Assembly (NCBI GenBank): GCA_009377735.1
Contig: WHTL01000041.1
Location: 1 to 17,117 of the forward strand
Direction: 5' to 3'
Origin: Acidimicrobiia bacterium
Lineage (GTDB): Bacteria > Actinomycetota > Acidimicrobiia > Spongiisociales > ZC4RG35
DNA length: 17,117 nt
Shown: positions 1-7,535 of the stretch, one piece after another
Layout: each line of letters starts with the position of its first letter
Position numbering within the stretch: the stretch's first letter is position 1
Program-made: the position numbers and the translations under genes
Notes under the pieces: model-generated
What the model was told of the DNA's origin: nothing
What the model saw: only the letters and a program-made list of their open reading frames with translations
Database searches by the model: none

Positions 1-4
1 GGGG

Positions 5-29
5 GTCTGGGGGACGGAGTCCCCCAGAC
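5..29. terminator. 10-bp GC-rich stem-loop, terminator-like
   Basis: GTCTGGGGGA at 5-14 pairs perfectly with TCCCCCAGAC at 20-29 around the 5-nt loop CGGAG. No T-tract follows on either strand, so this is at best an actinobacterial-type terminator lacking the U-run. It may end a gene entering from the left or the proposed minus-strand RNA. Confidence 0.4.
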
Positions 30-35
30 ATAAGA

Positions 36-82
36 GAACCCCGAGAAAGCTTTTGGCCTAAGCCTCTGCCCTCTCGGGGTTC
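36..82 (-). terminator. 11-bp stem hairpin, possible 3' end of the RNA
   Basis: GAACCCCGAGA at 36-46 pairs perfectly with TCTCGGGGTTC at 72-82 across a 25-nt loop. On the minus strand the stem is followed by TCTCTT, a weak U-rich tail. It could terminate the proposed minus-strand RNA or be one of its closing helices. The long loop is unusual for an intrinsic terminator. Confidence 0.35.
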
Positions 83-363
83 AGGCCGCTTTGGTTGGGT
101 TCGGACCGAAGTCCGCTCCCGCCCGCTGCGGTGGTGCCATGACCCGAAGGTCATAGCGGCTGACGAGCTGGTGGAGCTCGCCACGATCCTCCGAAGAGAA
201 CCGGCGGTTCCCGGGCCGCTGGCACCGAACCGAAGTTCGGTACCGGGGCGACTAAACCCAGAGTGCGGGCTCTGGGCCGAGACCCTCTCGCTGCCGGTCT
301 CCCGACTGCGATGACCACAAGGTAACCCACCGAAGTATGTCCGTCCAATAAAAATGCTGGTTC

Positions 364-393
364 GTTTTCGCGTTGTTCACTTAGTTTTCGCGT
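364..393. repeat. Two direct 10-bp repeats, 20 bp apart
   Basis: GTTTTCGCGT occurs at 364-373 and again, identical, at 384-393, a centre-to-centre distance of 20 bp (about two helical turns). The phasing puts both copies on the same DNA face, as expected for a dimeric regulator. They lie upstream of the 455-477 promoter and near where a promoter for the proposed minus-strand RNA would be. Nothing else gene-like is visible between 303 and 454. The regulator is unknown. Confidence 0.4.
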
Positions 394-454
394 CCCGGCT
401 GCAAGTCCCTTTCTAGCACCAGTTAGGACCCCTATACTTACACCTGTGTCATTT

Positions 455-477
455 TTGTCAGTGATGCCGGATAGCGT
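455..477 (+). promoter_or_regulatory. PafBC-type DNA-damage promoter (RecA-NDp-like)
   Basis: TTGTCAGTG at 455-463 is followed by exactly 8 bases and then TAGCGT at 472-477. This matches the mycobacterial RecA-NDp consensus (tTGTCRgtg-N8-TAnnnT), which is known to be driven by PafBC independently of LexA. The expected start of transcription is near 484, giving a leader of about 26 nt before the ATG at 510. An extra TGTCA at 447-451 forms a direct repeat with 456-460. The operon downstream encodes AdnAB-type DNA repair enzymes, which fits a damage-inducible promoter. The match is seen directly; PafBC control is inferred. Confidence 0.75.
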
Positions 478-509
478 CTCGATTAGATCTCGATGAGACG
501 AAAAGGATC

Positions 510-1319
510 ATGACCACAACCGTTACCAAACCCGAGAAGGACCCGGAGATCGGGCTGGAAACCCTCTCCCCCAGTCGTGCCGGCGACTTCAAGACCTGCC
601 CCCAGCTCTTCAAGTTCCGTGCCATCGACCGACTCCCCGAACCCACCACCGTCTATCAGGCTAGGGGGACCACCGCCCACCTCGCCCTGGAACGCCTCTT
701 CGATTTGATGCGTACCGAGCGGTCTCCTGAGAGACTCCACACCCTGTTCCGAGAGGCATGGACCGAGCTACGCACCGACCCCGAGTACGCCGACCTCTTC
801 GAGTCCGCCCAGGACGAGAGGGACTGGGGGGTGGAGAGCCTCCAGCTTCTCTCCAACTATTTCTCGATCGAGGATCCATCGAGTTTTGATCCCGACGACC
901 GGGAGTTGGACATGCTCGACGAGGTCGACGGGATGACACTACGGGGGATACTCGACCGGATCGATCGTGACGAGCAGGACCGGCTCATCATCACCGACTA
1001 CAAAACGGGGAAGGCACCTCCCGAGCGCTATGCACAAGGGGCGTTCTTCGCCTTGAAGATCTACGCGCTACTCATCCGTCATCGGACCGGTGAAACCCCC
1101 CATGAGATCAGGCTTCTCTACCTCAACGGTCCGACCCTCTACCGCACCACCGTGGACGATCGTGTCCTCGATGCAATGAGCAGACAGGTGCGCGCCCTAT
1201 GGGATGCCATCGAGAAGGCCATGAGTAACGACCGCTTCCCTCCCCGACCGGGTCCGCTCTGTGACTGGTGCGCCTTCAAGTCGATTTGCCCTGCATTCGC
1301 AGACGATTCAGACCAGTGA
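510..1319 (+). CDS. RecB-family PD-(D/E)XK nuclease with Fe-S cysteines
   Basis: This 269-residue protein is a stand-alone Cas4/RecB-like nuclease without a helicase domain. The PD-(D/E)XK core is intact: a GTTAH segment with His57, a GILDRID strand carrying Asp149, and ITDYKTGK with Asp163 and Lys165, followed by the alpha-helix containing KIYALL. Four cysteines (30, 251, 254, 260) have the spacing CX2CX5C at the C-terminus, the signature of the 4Fe-4S cluster in AddB/AdnAB-type nucleases. Similar small RecB nucleases are common in actinobacteria, often away from adnAB. Here it opens the adnAB operon behind the damage promoter. The SD-like AAGGA at 503-507 sits only 2 nt before the ATG, so the start is less certain than the family. 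Its stop overlaps the next start as GTGA (1316-1319). A role in DNA end processing is inferred. Confidence 0.88.
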   Translation: MTTTVTKPEKDPEIGLETLSPSRAGDFKTCPQLFKFRAIDRLPEPTTVYQARGTTAHLALERLFDLMRTERSPERLHTLFREAWTELRTDPEYADLFESAQDERDWGVESLQLLSNYFSIEDPSSFDPDDRELDMLDEVDGMTLRGILDRIDRDEQDRLIITDYKTGKAPPERYAQGAFFALKIYALLIRHRTGETPHEIRLLYLNGPTLYRTTVDDRVLDAMSRQVRALWDAIEKAMSNDRFPPRPGPLCDWCAFKSICPAFADDSDQ

Positions 1320-1558
1320 AACCCCCCGTCGAGAACGCGGTCAGAAAAGTGTCACACCCCACCGGTACCTTGGTCATCATGGAAAACAACACCAAGGCAA
1401 ACCATATCCACCAAGAAAATCGCAACCTCGACACCGATCCGATCCTTTGTCTCCTGTCAGCCGGTAACATCACCGCCGAGTTGATCTGGGAAGGACCCGA
1501 GTCGGATTGTCCATGGGCTCCACACTCTCATGAAGAAGGGATACTCTCGGCGGCGTGA
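1316..1558 (+). CDS. Possible small protein (80 aa) embedded in the repair operon
   Basis: This is a short reading frame I do not recognise. If it starts at GTG 1316, its start overlaps the nuclease stop as GTGA, and its TGA at 1556-1558 overlaps the AdnA start as GTGA, so it would fill the 235-bp gap exactly. An internal ATG at 1379 would give 59 residues. The N-terminal part is basic; the C-terminal part is acidic and His-rich with two cysteines, and contains DPILCLLSAGNITAELIWEG. No membrane segment or known motif is visible. Roughly 60% of the third codon positions after residue 21 are G or C, compatible with coding but not proof. No clear ribosome site precedes it, so it would depend on translational coupling. 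It could be a small accessory or regulatory protein, a coupling ORF, or chance. Confidence 0.4.
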   Translation: MKPPVENAVRKVSHPTGTLVIMENNTKANHIHQENRNLDTDPILCLLSAGNITAELIWEGPESDCPWAPHSHEEGILSAA

Positions 1559-4494
1559 CCGTCCTCTCCCCCACTTACACCGTCGATTCGGATTGGGACG
1601 ACATCGTCACCAGTTCGGGGGGAACCGAGCTCATTCTCGCCGGGCCGGGAACGGGCAAGTCGGAGTTCCTGGTCCAGAGGGCCGTGTATCTGCTCGGTGA
1701 GTCCCAGATCTCCCCGGATCAGCTTCTTGTTATGACGTTCTCACGTCGGGCCGCGGCCGATCTGAGAAGTCGCATTCTGTCTGGTCTCGAAGGGACCATA
1801 AGCGATGTGACGGCCACCACGTTCCACGCCTTTGCCTCGGGTCTATTGGATCGCCACGGCGATCATCTCACCGAAGGCATCTCCTACCGGCCCATGACCG
1901 GCCCCGAGCAACAGGAGACCGTCCACGAACTCCTTGAGAGTGAGGATCCCGACAACTGGCCCCTCACCCTCAGGGGGATCCTCTCCTCACCAACCCTCGC
2001 GGCGGAGGTCACCGATTTCCTGACCCGATGCCGGGAACGTCTTCTTGACCCTCCCGACATCGAGGTGTTGGCGGAGCAGCACCGGGAGTGGAGGGCACTT
2101 CCCAACTTCATGCGTCGCTACGACGCCCATCTCGAGGAGAAGGAGCTCCTCGACTACGGATTGCTCATCCGCAGGGCCATCGATCTCCTGGAGCGGAGGC
2201 CGCATCTTGTCGAGTCCGTGACCACAGTGTTCGTCGACGAGTATCAGGACACAAGCCCCGCACAAGTGCTACTCCTCGAGAAGGTCGTCGCCGGTACCAA
2301 GGACCTGACGGTCACGGCCGACCCGGCCCAATCGATTTACGCCTTCAGGGGTGCGGACCCCTCCAATGTTGCCGAATTCCCAGAGCGGTTTGGTTCACCC
2401 TTATCTCCGGTCGTTGTTCGCAATCTCGTCAAGTCGCTTCGTGTGCCCGCTTCAATTCTGGCTGGTGCACAACGTGTTTTGGGGGAGGGTGTCGCAGCGG
2501 CTCCGGTGGAACCTGCCGACCACGAGGGGATACTCGATATCTTCGTGTTCGACCAGGAGACCGCCGAAGCCGATTGGATAGCGGCAGAGTTGGAGAGACA
2601 TCACAGACTCGAGAGGATTCCTTACTCCCAGATGGCGGTCCTCACCCGGTCATCGCGGGGTTTCGGTTCCGGTCTGGCCTGGGCTCTCGAAGGCCGCGGC
2701 ATACCGCACGACGGCGAAGACGGTCGATTGGTCGATCATCCCGGGGTACGCCTCATCACCGACCTGGTCCGGGTCACCGAAATCCTTTCCAAACCGGGCT
2801 CCCCGGGCGCACGTGCCGAACTCGAAGAGCTTCTTCGCCGCATTGTGCTCGGGCCACTGGTTGGGGCGACGGTGGGTGCAGAGAGGGAACTTGCCCGAGC
2901 CCGTCATGTCCAAGACGACCCAGGCACTGGTCCACTCACAGGGGTCGAGACCCTCGACGCAATCATCCGGAACCCCGACTGGGCCATGTCCGAGCTAGCG
3001 GCCGACGGATTCTGGAGGTTGTGGTGCGATCTACCCGGACTGGAGAAGCTTATCTCCCATCCGGATTATCTCGAACACAGACGAGCCTGGGCGCAGCTGG
3101 GGCACACCTTGGAGCGGGCGCGCGAGCGCGACTCCAAGGCCACCCTGGCAGACATCCTGACCGCTGCCACCCCCGAGGACTTCGATGCCTCTGTCCGGCT
3201 AACCCATCAACGACCCCGACTCGACGTGGTAACCACCACCACACTGCACCAGGCGAAGGGTCTGGAATTCGATGTAGTCATCATCGCCAACGCGCTCGAG
3301 GGTGTGTTCCCCGACCCATCGGGACGTTCACGCCCACTACTGCGACCAGAGCTGCTCGATGGGAACCCCGACGCCGACTTCCGTCGCTCCCGGTTGGGCG
3401 AAGAGAGACGTCTGGCATACATGGGGACAACCAGGGCAAGACGTCGGGCCGTGTGGACCGCGACCGTCGCCGGGATCGATGAGGCCGATCGCAGACCATC
3501 ACGCTTCCTCCTCGAGGTCGCCGACGTCGATGAGCTGTCGGAGCTTTCCTCACCAAACCGGCCCCGATCGCCGCTCTTCACCCCGATATCCAAGCGGGAG
3601 GCCGGTGTGGATCTGAGAAGGCGTGTCCTCGACCCGAGCACACCGAACGTCGAACGTCTTGCCGCCGGGACCCTGCTCACAGAGAAATGGGATGTCTCCC
3701 AGATCCCGGGTGTTCCAGCACCCGGGCCCGATGACGGAATCATCGGTGACCATCCCACCATCTCACCCAGTCAAGCCCAGCGCTATCTCGACTGTCCTCG
3801 CCGTTATGTTCTGGAGAGACGTCTGGGAGTATCCGGTGGTGATCTCCGATACGCCCGATTCGGGCAACATGTCCACTCCATTCTCGAGGTCGTGGAGGGA
3901 AGGGCCCGGGCGGAAGGCCGGCCCCATGCCAACCTGGAAGAGGCAATATTCACGGCCGAAGAAGAGTTCTCCAACGCCGACTTCGGGACACCAGTTCTCA
4001 ACAGGGCCTGGCTGAGACAGGCAATCGAGCTACTCACCACCCTCTACACCGACTGGCCCGGCGGGAAGGACCGACCGCCGCTCGAACTAGAACACGATGT
4101 CGAAGTCGATATCGCTGGGGTGACGTGGAAGGGTCGCATCGACCGTATCGAGGACCGCAACGGAACCATTGTGGTGATCGACTACAAGACATCGAAGAGC
4201 CTAGCCATCGGGGAAACGGAGGCATCACTCCAGCTCGGGTTCTACATCCTCGCCGTCGAGTCCGACCCACGATTCTCCGGTGATGTCGAAGCCGAGATCT
4301 GGGCGCCCCGCAGACGGAGCCAACCCATCAGGTACGACCGAAAGCATCTCGACGAAACGACCGACCTGCTTGGTCGGGCGGTGTCCGGAATCATGTCCGA
4401 GGATTGGACACCCCGCCCCTCGGGCGATTGTCAGAGATGTCCGGTACGCAACTCATGTCCGGTTTGGCCGGAAGGGAGGGGCCCCTTCCTGTGA
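1555..4494 (+). CDS. adnA: AdnA-like UvrD-family helicase-nuclease
   Basis: This 979-residue protein has an N-terminal SF1A (UvrD/RecB) motor and a C-terminal RecB-like nuclease, the architecture of mycobacterial AdnA. Motor motifs: Walker A GPGTGKS at 30-36, Walker B DEYQD at 228-232, then ADPAQSIYAFRG, motif V HQAKGLEFD around 565-573 and motif VI TTRAR around 625-629. Nuclease: Asp863 in GRIDRIED, then DYKT with Asp876 and Lys878. Fe-S cysteines are 747, 959, 962 and 968. GTG 1555 is essentially forced, because the frame is closed by TGA at 1531-1533 and no other start precedes Walker A. No Gln is present upstream of Walker A, so the Q motif seems absent, and motif IV reads SLRVP rather than NYRSP. 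In AdnAB the heterodimer resects double-strand breaks. The A/B assignment rests on gene order and comparison with the next gene. Confidence 0.87.
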   Translation: MTVLSPTYTVDSDWDDIVTSSGGTELILAGPGTGKSEFLVQRAVYLLGESQISPDQLLVMTFSRRAAADLRSRILSGLEGTISDVTATTFHAFASGLLDRHGDHLTEGISYRPMTGPEQQETVHELLESEDPDNWPLTLRGILSSPTLAAEVTDFLTRCRERLLDPPDIEVLAEQHREWRALPNFMRRYDAHLEEKELLDYGLLIRRAIDLLERRPHLVESVTTVFVDEYQDTSPAQVLLLEKVVAGTKDLTVTADPAQSIYAFRGADPSNVAEFPERFGSPLSPVVVRNLVKSLRVPASILAGAQRVLGEGVAAAPVEPADHEGILDIFVFDQETAEADWIAAELERHHRLERIPYSQMAVLTRSSRGFGSGLAWALEGRGIPHDGEDGRLVDHPGVRLITDLVRVTEILSKPGSPGARAELEELLRRIVLGPLVGATVGAERELARARHVQDDPGTGPLTGVETLDAIIRNPDWAMSELAADGFWRLWCDLPGLEKLISHPDYLEHRRAWAQLGHTLERARERDSKATLADILTAATPEDFDASVRLTHQRPRLDVVTTTTLHQAKGLEFDVVIIANALEGVFPDPSGRSRPLLRPELLDGNPDADFRRSRLGEERRLAYMGTTRARRRAVWTATVAGIDEADRRPSRFLLEVADVDELSELSSPNRPRSPLFTPISKREAGVDLRRRVLDPSTPNVERLAAGTLLTEKWDVSQIPGVPAPGPDDGIIGDHPTISPSQAQRYLDCPRRYVLERRLGVSGGDLRYARFGQHVHSILEVVEGRARAEGRPHANLEEAIFTAEEEFSNADFGTPVLNRAWLRQAIELLTTLYTDWPGGKDRPPLELEHDVEVDIAGVTWKGRIDRIEDRNGTIVVIDYKTSKSLAIGETEASLQLGFYILAVESDPRFSGDVEAEIWAPRRRSQPIRYDRKHLDETTDLLGRAVSGIMSEDWTPRPSGDCQRCPVRNSCPVWPEGRGPFL
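4474..4479 (+). promoter_or_regulatory. Ribosome binding site supporting the adnB GTG start
   Basis: GGGAGG lies 11 nt before GTG 4491, which overlaps the adnA stop as GTGA. An upstream ATG at 4404 would add 29 residues of low-complexity sequence encoded inside the adnA Fe-S region. The protein from GTG 4491 begins just before the Q motif (PTPQQQ), as expected for the family, so I prefer it. Confidence 0.6.
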
Positions 4495-7400
4495 TCATCC
4501 CAACGCCACAGCAGCAACGGGTCCTCGATGCCGGCGCCACCAGCATCCGCATCTCGGCGGGCGCGGGAACGGGCAAGACCACGACCATCGCCTTGGCGGT
4601 TGCCAACCTCGTGAACAACCTCGACGTGCCATCCGATCGTGTCCTCGGACTCACCTTCACCAACAAAGCAGCATCGGAGCTGGCGGAACGCATTTCTTCG
4701 ATGCTCGACACCGATGTTCATGCCGAGGTGAGCACCTACCACGGGTTTGCCCGATCCATCCTCGACGAGTTCGGGGCGCTGGTCGGGGTGGAACGCGGCA
4801 GCATCATGCTCGACTCTGCCCATCGTCGTCAACTGATCGACGGGATCACCGCCAACTCCGAGGCGGAGCTGATCAACATCACCTGGTCGGGAATCATCGA
4901 CAAGATCCTCCGGCTTGGCGCCCAGGTATCCCAGAACCTGCTCATCCCATCCGAGATAGAAATCCCCCCGTCACCCGACGAGGTATGGCAGGAGCGTGAG
5001 GAGATGCTGGCGATTCTCGACTCCTACGAGCACGAGAAGCGACGACTAGGTGCTCTCGACTACGGCGACCTCATCGCCCTTGCCCATCGTCTCATCGTCG
5101 ACCATCCGACCCGAGCCGCAACCATCCGGGGGCGCTACTCCGTGGTCGTTCTCGATGAATTCCAGGACACCGACCCCGGCCAGAACGCTCTGCTGCGCTC
5201 CCTGTTCGGTGAGGGGACCCCGGTCATCGCAGTCGGCGACTCCGCCCAAACCATTTATGAGTGGCGGGGAGCCAGCATCAAGAATTTCACCGACTTCGCC
5301 GACAATTTCAAAACCCCTGATGGGGATCGGCCCCAGACCGTCGACCTCACCACGAATCGCCGCTCCCGACCCGAGATCCTCGCCGTCGCCAACCAGATCA
5401 GGTCCACCAGGATCGACGACGCCGCCATGCCACCCCTCCGCCCAGTGGGTGAAGGACAATCACCGGGTACGGTGGTGACCCGATTCCTCGGTGATGCCAT
5501 GACGGAGGCCGACTGGATCGCGACTCGAATCCTCGGCCTGCACGATGAGGGGGTCGCCTGGAAGGACATGGCCGTGCTGTTCCGTAAGAACAGCACCATG
5601 GATCTCGTACGCGATGCGCTGGCCATCCATGATATACCCATGGAAGTGGCCAACCTAGGTGGACTCCTCGGGATACCGGAGGTGGCCGATCTGCACTCTT
5701 GGCTCCGCATCTTGGCCAACCCCGAGGACGGGGCTGCGTTCGTGAGGATCGTCACCGGTGCCCGGTTTCGTCTGGGACTCGGTGACCTGTCGCCTCTGGC
5801 GCGATGGGTGCGACGCCAAGAGCGCGACCATCGTCTCCTCGACATCGGAGATGACACGCCCGAACACTCCCTAATCGAGGCGTTGGACCATCTCGATGGC
5901 CTCGGGTTGAGAAGCGACGCCCTGCTGCGCCTGCGCCGCTTCAACGAGCTCTACCGAGACTTCGTCGCCGTTTCCCAGGGCGAGCGTCTCGTCGATCTGT
6001 GCCGGCTCATCATCGACCGCCTCGGGATGTGGGACGACATCGAGACTCTCACCGATTCCGGGAGACTCTCCGGGCGGCTCAACCTATATCGCTTTCTCGA
6101 TATCGCAGAGAGCTGGTCCCCTTTGGACGGACGACCCACCCTTGGGGCATTCGTACGGTATCTCTCCGACCTCAGCGAGACCCCTAGCGAGGAGCTCGAC
6201 ACCGCCCGTCTTTCTGGCGAGGACGCCGTCATCCTGGTCACGGTCCATCGGGCTAAAGGGCTGGAGTGGGACACCGTCTTCATTCCGGCAGTGGTCAAGG
6301 GGACATTCCCGTCGGGATCATCGGGTTATGACAACCCCGACAAATATCCCTACTACCTACCCCATCGCCATCGGCTGGACACGCCGCCCGATCCCAGCTG
6401 GGAGCCACCCGACCCCAAGGAGTCCCACAACGACCAGGAATGGCGAATCGCCTATGTCGCCACCACCAGGGCAAAACAACGTATCTTCGTCAGTGGCGCC
6501 CATTGGTACGGAACACCCGAACCTAGGAAGAATCCGGTGAAACCCTCGGAGCTCTTCGAGATGGTGGAAACCTTCGCCACAGAAGTTGCCATCCGAGATC
6601 CCGTACCTCCTAGACCCGAGCTCCTATGGCGGTCCGATCCGGCAACCGCCGAGCCCGATCCGCTCTTCAAGGAAGGCTGGGCCAACGCACTACGCCAAGC
6701 CGACACCACCGGAAGCTATATGAGAGATCTAGCCGATTCTCTTTCCCTGACCGGTGCCTATGACAAGACCACCGCCCAATATCGCGATCGGGTGGGGGAC
6801 CTTCCTCCCGACCACGCGTACCGTGAGACTCCCGGAACTGTCGATGAGACCTCCGTTACCGGGTTGGTCACGTACGCCAGCTGTCCCCGACGTTTTTACT
6901 GGTCCGAGGTCGATCGGCTCCCCCGAAAGCCCTCACCGGCGGCTCGTCGTGGTACCGACGTGCATCGTCGTATTGAGCTCCATGGTATCGGCCACGACCC
7001 CCTGTTCGACCTCGACAAGATCGCATCGACGATTCCCGCCCGACCGGCAAACTCCGGCAGCGACCCATACCAGACCTACCTCGAGTCCACCTATGCCAAT
7101 ACCCGACCTCTATCCACCGAGTCACAGTTTGAGATGGGCCTCCCCTTCGGTCTCCGTGTCAGGGGACGTGTCGATGCCATCTACCGCTGGCCCGACGGGA
7201 CACACGAGATCGTAGATTTCAAGTCTGGTCGCTGGCGTGATGATCCGGCTGCAGTAGTGCAACTCCAGTCCTACGCCCTGGCGGCGCCGGGTCTCGGTAT
7301 CGGCATAGAGACCGATGAAGACCTGCGTGTCAGTTTCGTGCATCTCGGCAACGGACTGGAAGTGAAATCATGGGAAGCCGATACCGAATGGAGGAAGCGG

Positions 7401-7535
7401 GCCACGGACAATTTGGGAGGACTAGCCAAGGGAATCAGCACGGAAAAGTTCGAACCTACCCCCTCGCCACGCTGCACCAGCTGTGACTTCCTGCGCTTCT
7501 GCCCTCAAGGCAAAGGCTTCCTCGCCGACAGCTAG
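4491..7535 (+). CDS. adnB: AdnB-like UvrD-family helicase-nuclease
   Basis: This 1014-residue partner of the preceding protein has a more canonical SF1A motor: Q motif TPQQQ at 5-9, Walker A GAGTGKT at 24-30, Walker B DEFQD at 222-226, then GDSAQTIYEWRG, motif IV TNRRSRPEI, motif V HRAKGLEWD around 586-594 and motif VI ATTRAKQR. The C-terminal nuclease has Asp895 in RGRVDAI, DFKS with Asp909 and Lys911, and Fe-S cysteines 798, 995, 998 and 1004. In mycobacterial AdnAB the B motor is the dominant translocase, which fits this subunit carrying the complete motif set. It is translationally coupled to adnA by GTGA (4491-4494) and probably forms a heterodimer with it. Its stop TAG (7533-7535) overlaps the stop of the convergent dtd gene. 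An in-frame ATG at 4404 would give 1043 residues. Confidence 0.9.
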   Translation: MIIPTPQQQRVLDAGATSIRISAGAGTGKTTTIALAVANLVNNLDVPSDRVLGLTFTNKAASELAERISSMLDTDVHAEVSTYHGFARSILDEFGALVGVERGSIMLDSAHRRQLIDGITANSEAELINITWSGIIDKILRLGAQVSQNLLIPSEIEIPPSPDEVWQEREEMLAILDSYEHEKRRLGALDYGDLIALAHRLIVDHPTRAATIRGRYSVVVLDEFQDTDPGQNALLRSLFGEGTPVIAVGDSAQTIYEWRGASIKNFTDFADNFKTPDGDRPQTVDLTTNRRSRPEILAVANQIRSTRIDDAAMPPLRPVGEGQSPGTVVTRFLGDAMTEADWIATRILGLHDEGVAWKDMAVLFRKNSTMDLVRDALAIHDIPMEVANLGGLLGIPEVADLHSWLRILANPEDGAAFVRIVTGARFRLGLGDLSPLARWVRRQERDHRLLDIGDDTPEHSLIEALDHLDGLGLRSDALLRLRRFNELYRDFVAVSQGERLVDLCRLIIDRLGMWDDIETLTDSGRLSGRLNLYRFLDIAESWSPLDGRPTLGAFVRYLSDLSETPSEELDTARLSGEDAVILVTVHRAKGLEWDTVFIPAVVKGTFPSGSSGYDNPDKYPYYLPHRHRLDTPPDPSWEPPDPKESHNDQEWRIAYVATTRAKQRIFVSGAHWYGTPEPRKNPVKPSELFEMVETFATEVAIRDPVPPRPELLWRSDPATAEPDPLFKEGWANALRQADTTGSYMRDLADSLSLTGAYDKTTAQYRDRVGDLPPDHAYRETPGTVDETSVTGLVTYASCPRRFYWSEVDRLPRKPSPAARRGTDVHRRIELHGIGHDPLFDLDKIASTIPARPANSGSDPYQTYLESTYANTRPLSTESQFEMGLPFGLRVRGRVDAIYRWPDGTHEIVDFKSGRWRDDPAAVVQLQSYALAAPGLGIGIETDEDLRVSFVHLGNGLEVKSWEADTEWRKRATDNLGGLAKGISTEKFEPTPSPRCTSCDFLRFCPQGKGFLADS

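Larger units (their letters stand above)
5..302 (-). ncRNA. Candidate structured non-coding RNA, unidentified
   Basis: No convincing gene is visible here, but hairpins are packed closely. Read on the minus strand, three stems are capped by C(UUCG)G tetraloops: 224-241 (7-bp stem, loop 231-234), 139-154 (6-bp stem, loop 145-148) and 102-115 (5-bp stem, loop 107-110). Because UUCG is a stabilising RNA loop and its complement CGAA is not, this argues for minus-strand transcription. Further stems are 257-263/270-276, 279-284/296-301, 198-202/206-210 and 164-169/175-180. CCGCT at 123-127 can also pair with AGCGG at 155-159 around the 139-154 hairpin. I looked for RNase P RNA, tmRNA and SRP RNA signatures and for common riboswitch cores and found none. 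It could be an unrecognised small RNA or the structured leader of a gene beyond position 1. The boundaries are the outermost stems, not mapped ends. Confidence 0.4.

Noticed and set aside
169..177. GCTCCACCA on the minus strand, resembling the 3' end of tmRNA
   Set aside because: No T-arm (GTTCRA) precedes it and no tmRNA 5' sequence or tag frame lies at the right distance. It is part of the 164-180 hairpin.
151..348. 65-codon open frame on the minus strand inside the hairpin-rich region
   Set aside because: Its product is Pro/Arg/Gly-rich with no motif, it runs through several perfect stem-loops, and no ribosome site supports it. The RNA structure explains the region better.
433..438. TATACT as a -10 for the repair operon
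   Set aside because: No acceptable -35 stands 16-18 bp upstream, and the PafBC-type motif closer to the gene matches far better. It could still be a secondary promoter or, reversed, belong to the minus-strand RNA.
1..450. RNase P RNA
   Set aside because: The length and UUCG hairpins fit, but the universal GAGGAAAGTCC and ACAGAAA elements are missing on both strands.
2088..3482. 464-codon open frame overlapping adnA in another plus-strand frame
   Set aside because: Its product is Arg/Pro/Gly-rich and featureless, and the adnA frame carries clear helicase motifs over the same span; it is a GC-rich shadow.
4404..4490. 29-residue N-terminal extension of AdnB from ATG 4404
   Set aside because: The extension is encoded within the adnA Fe-S segment and is not family-like; GTG 4491 has a ribosome site and the GTGA overlap used throughout this operon.
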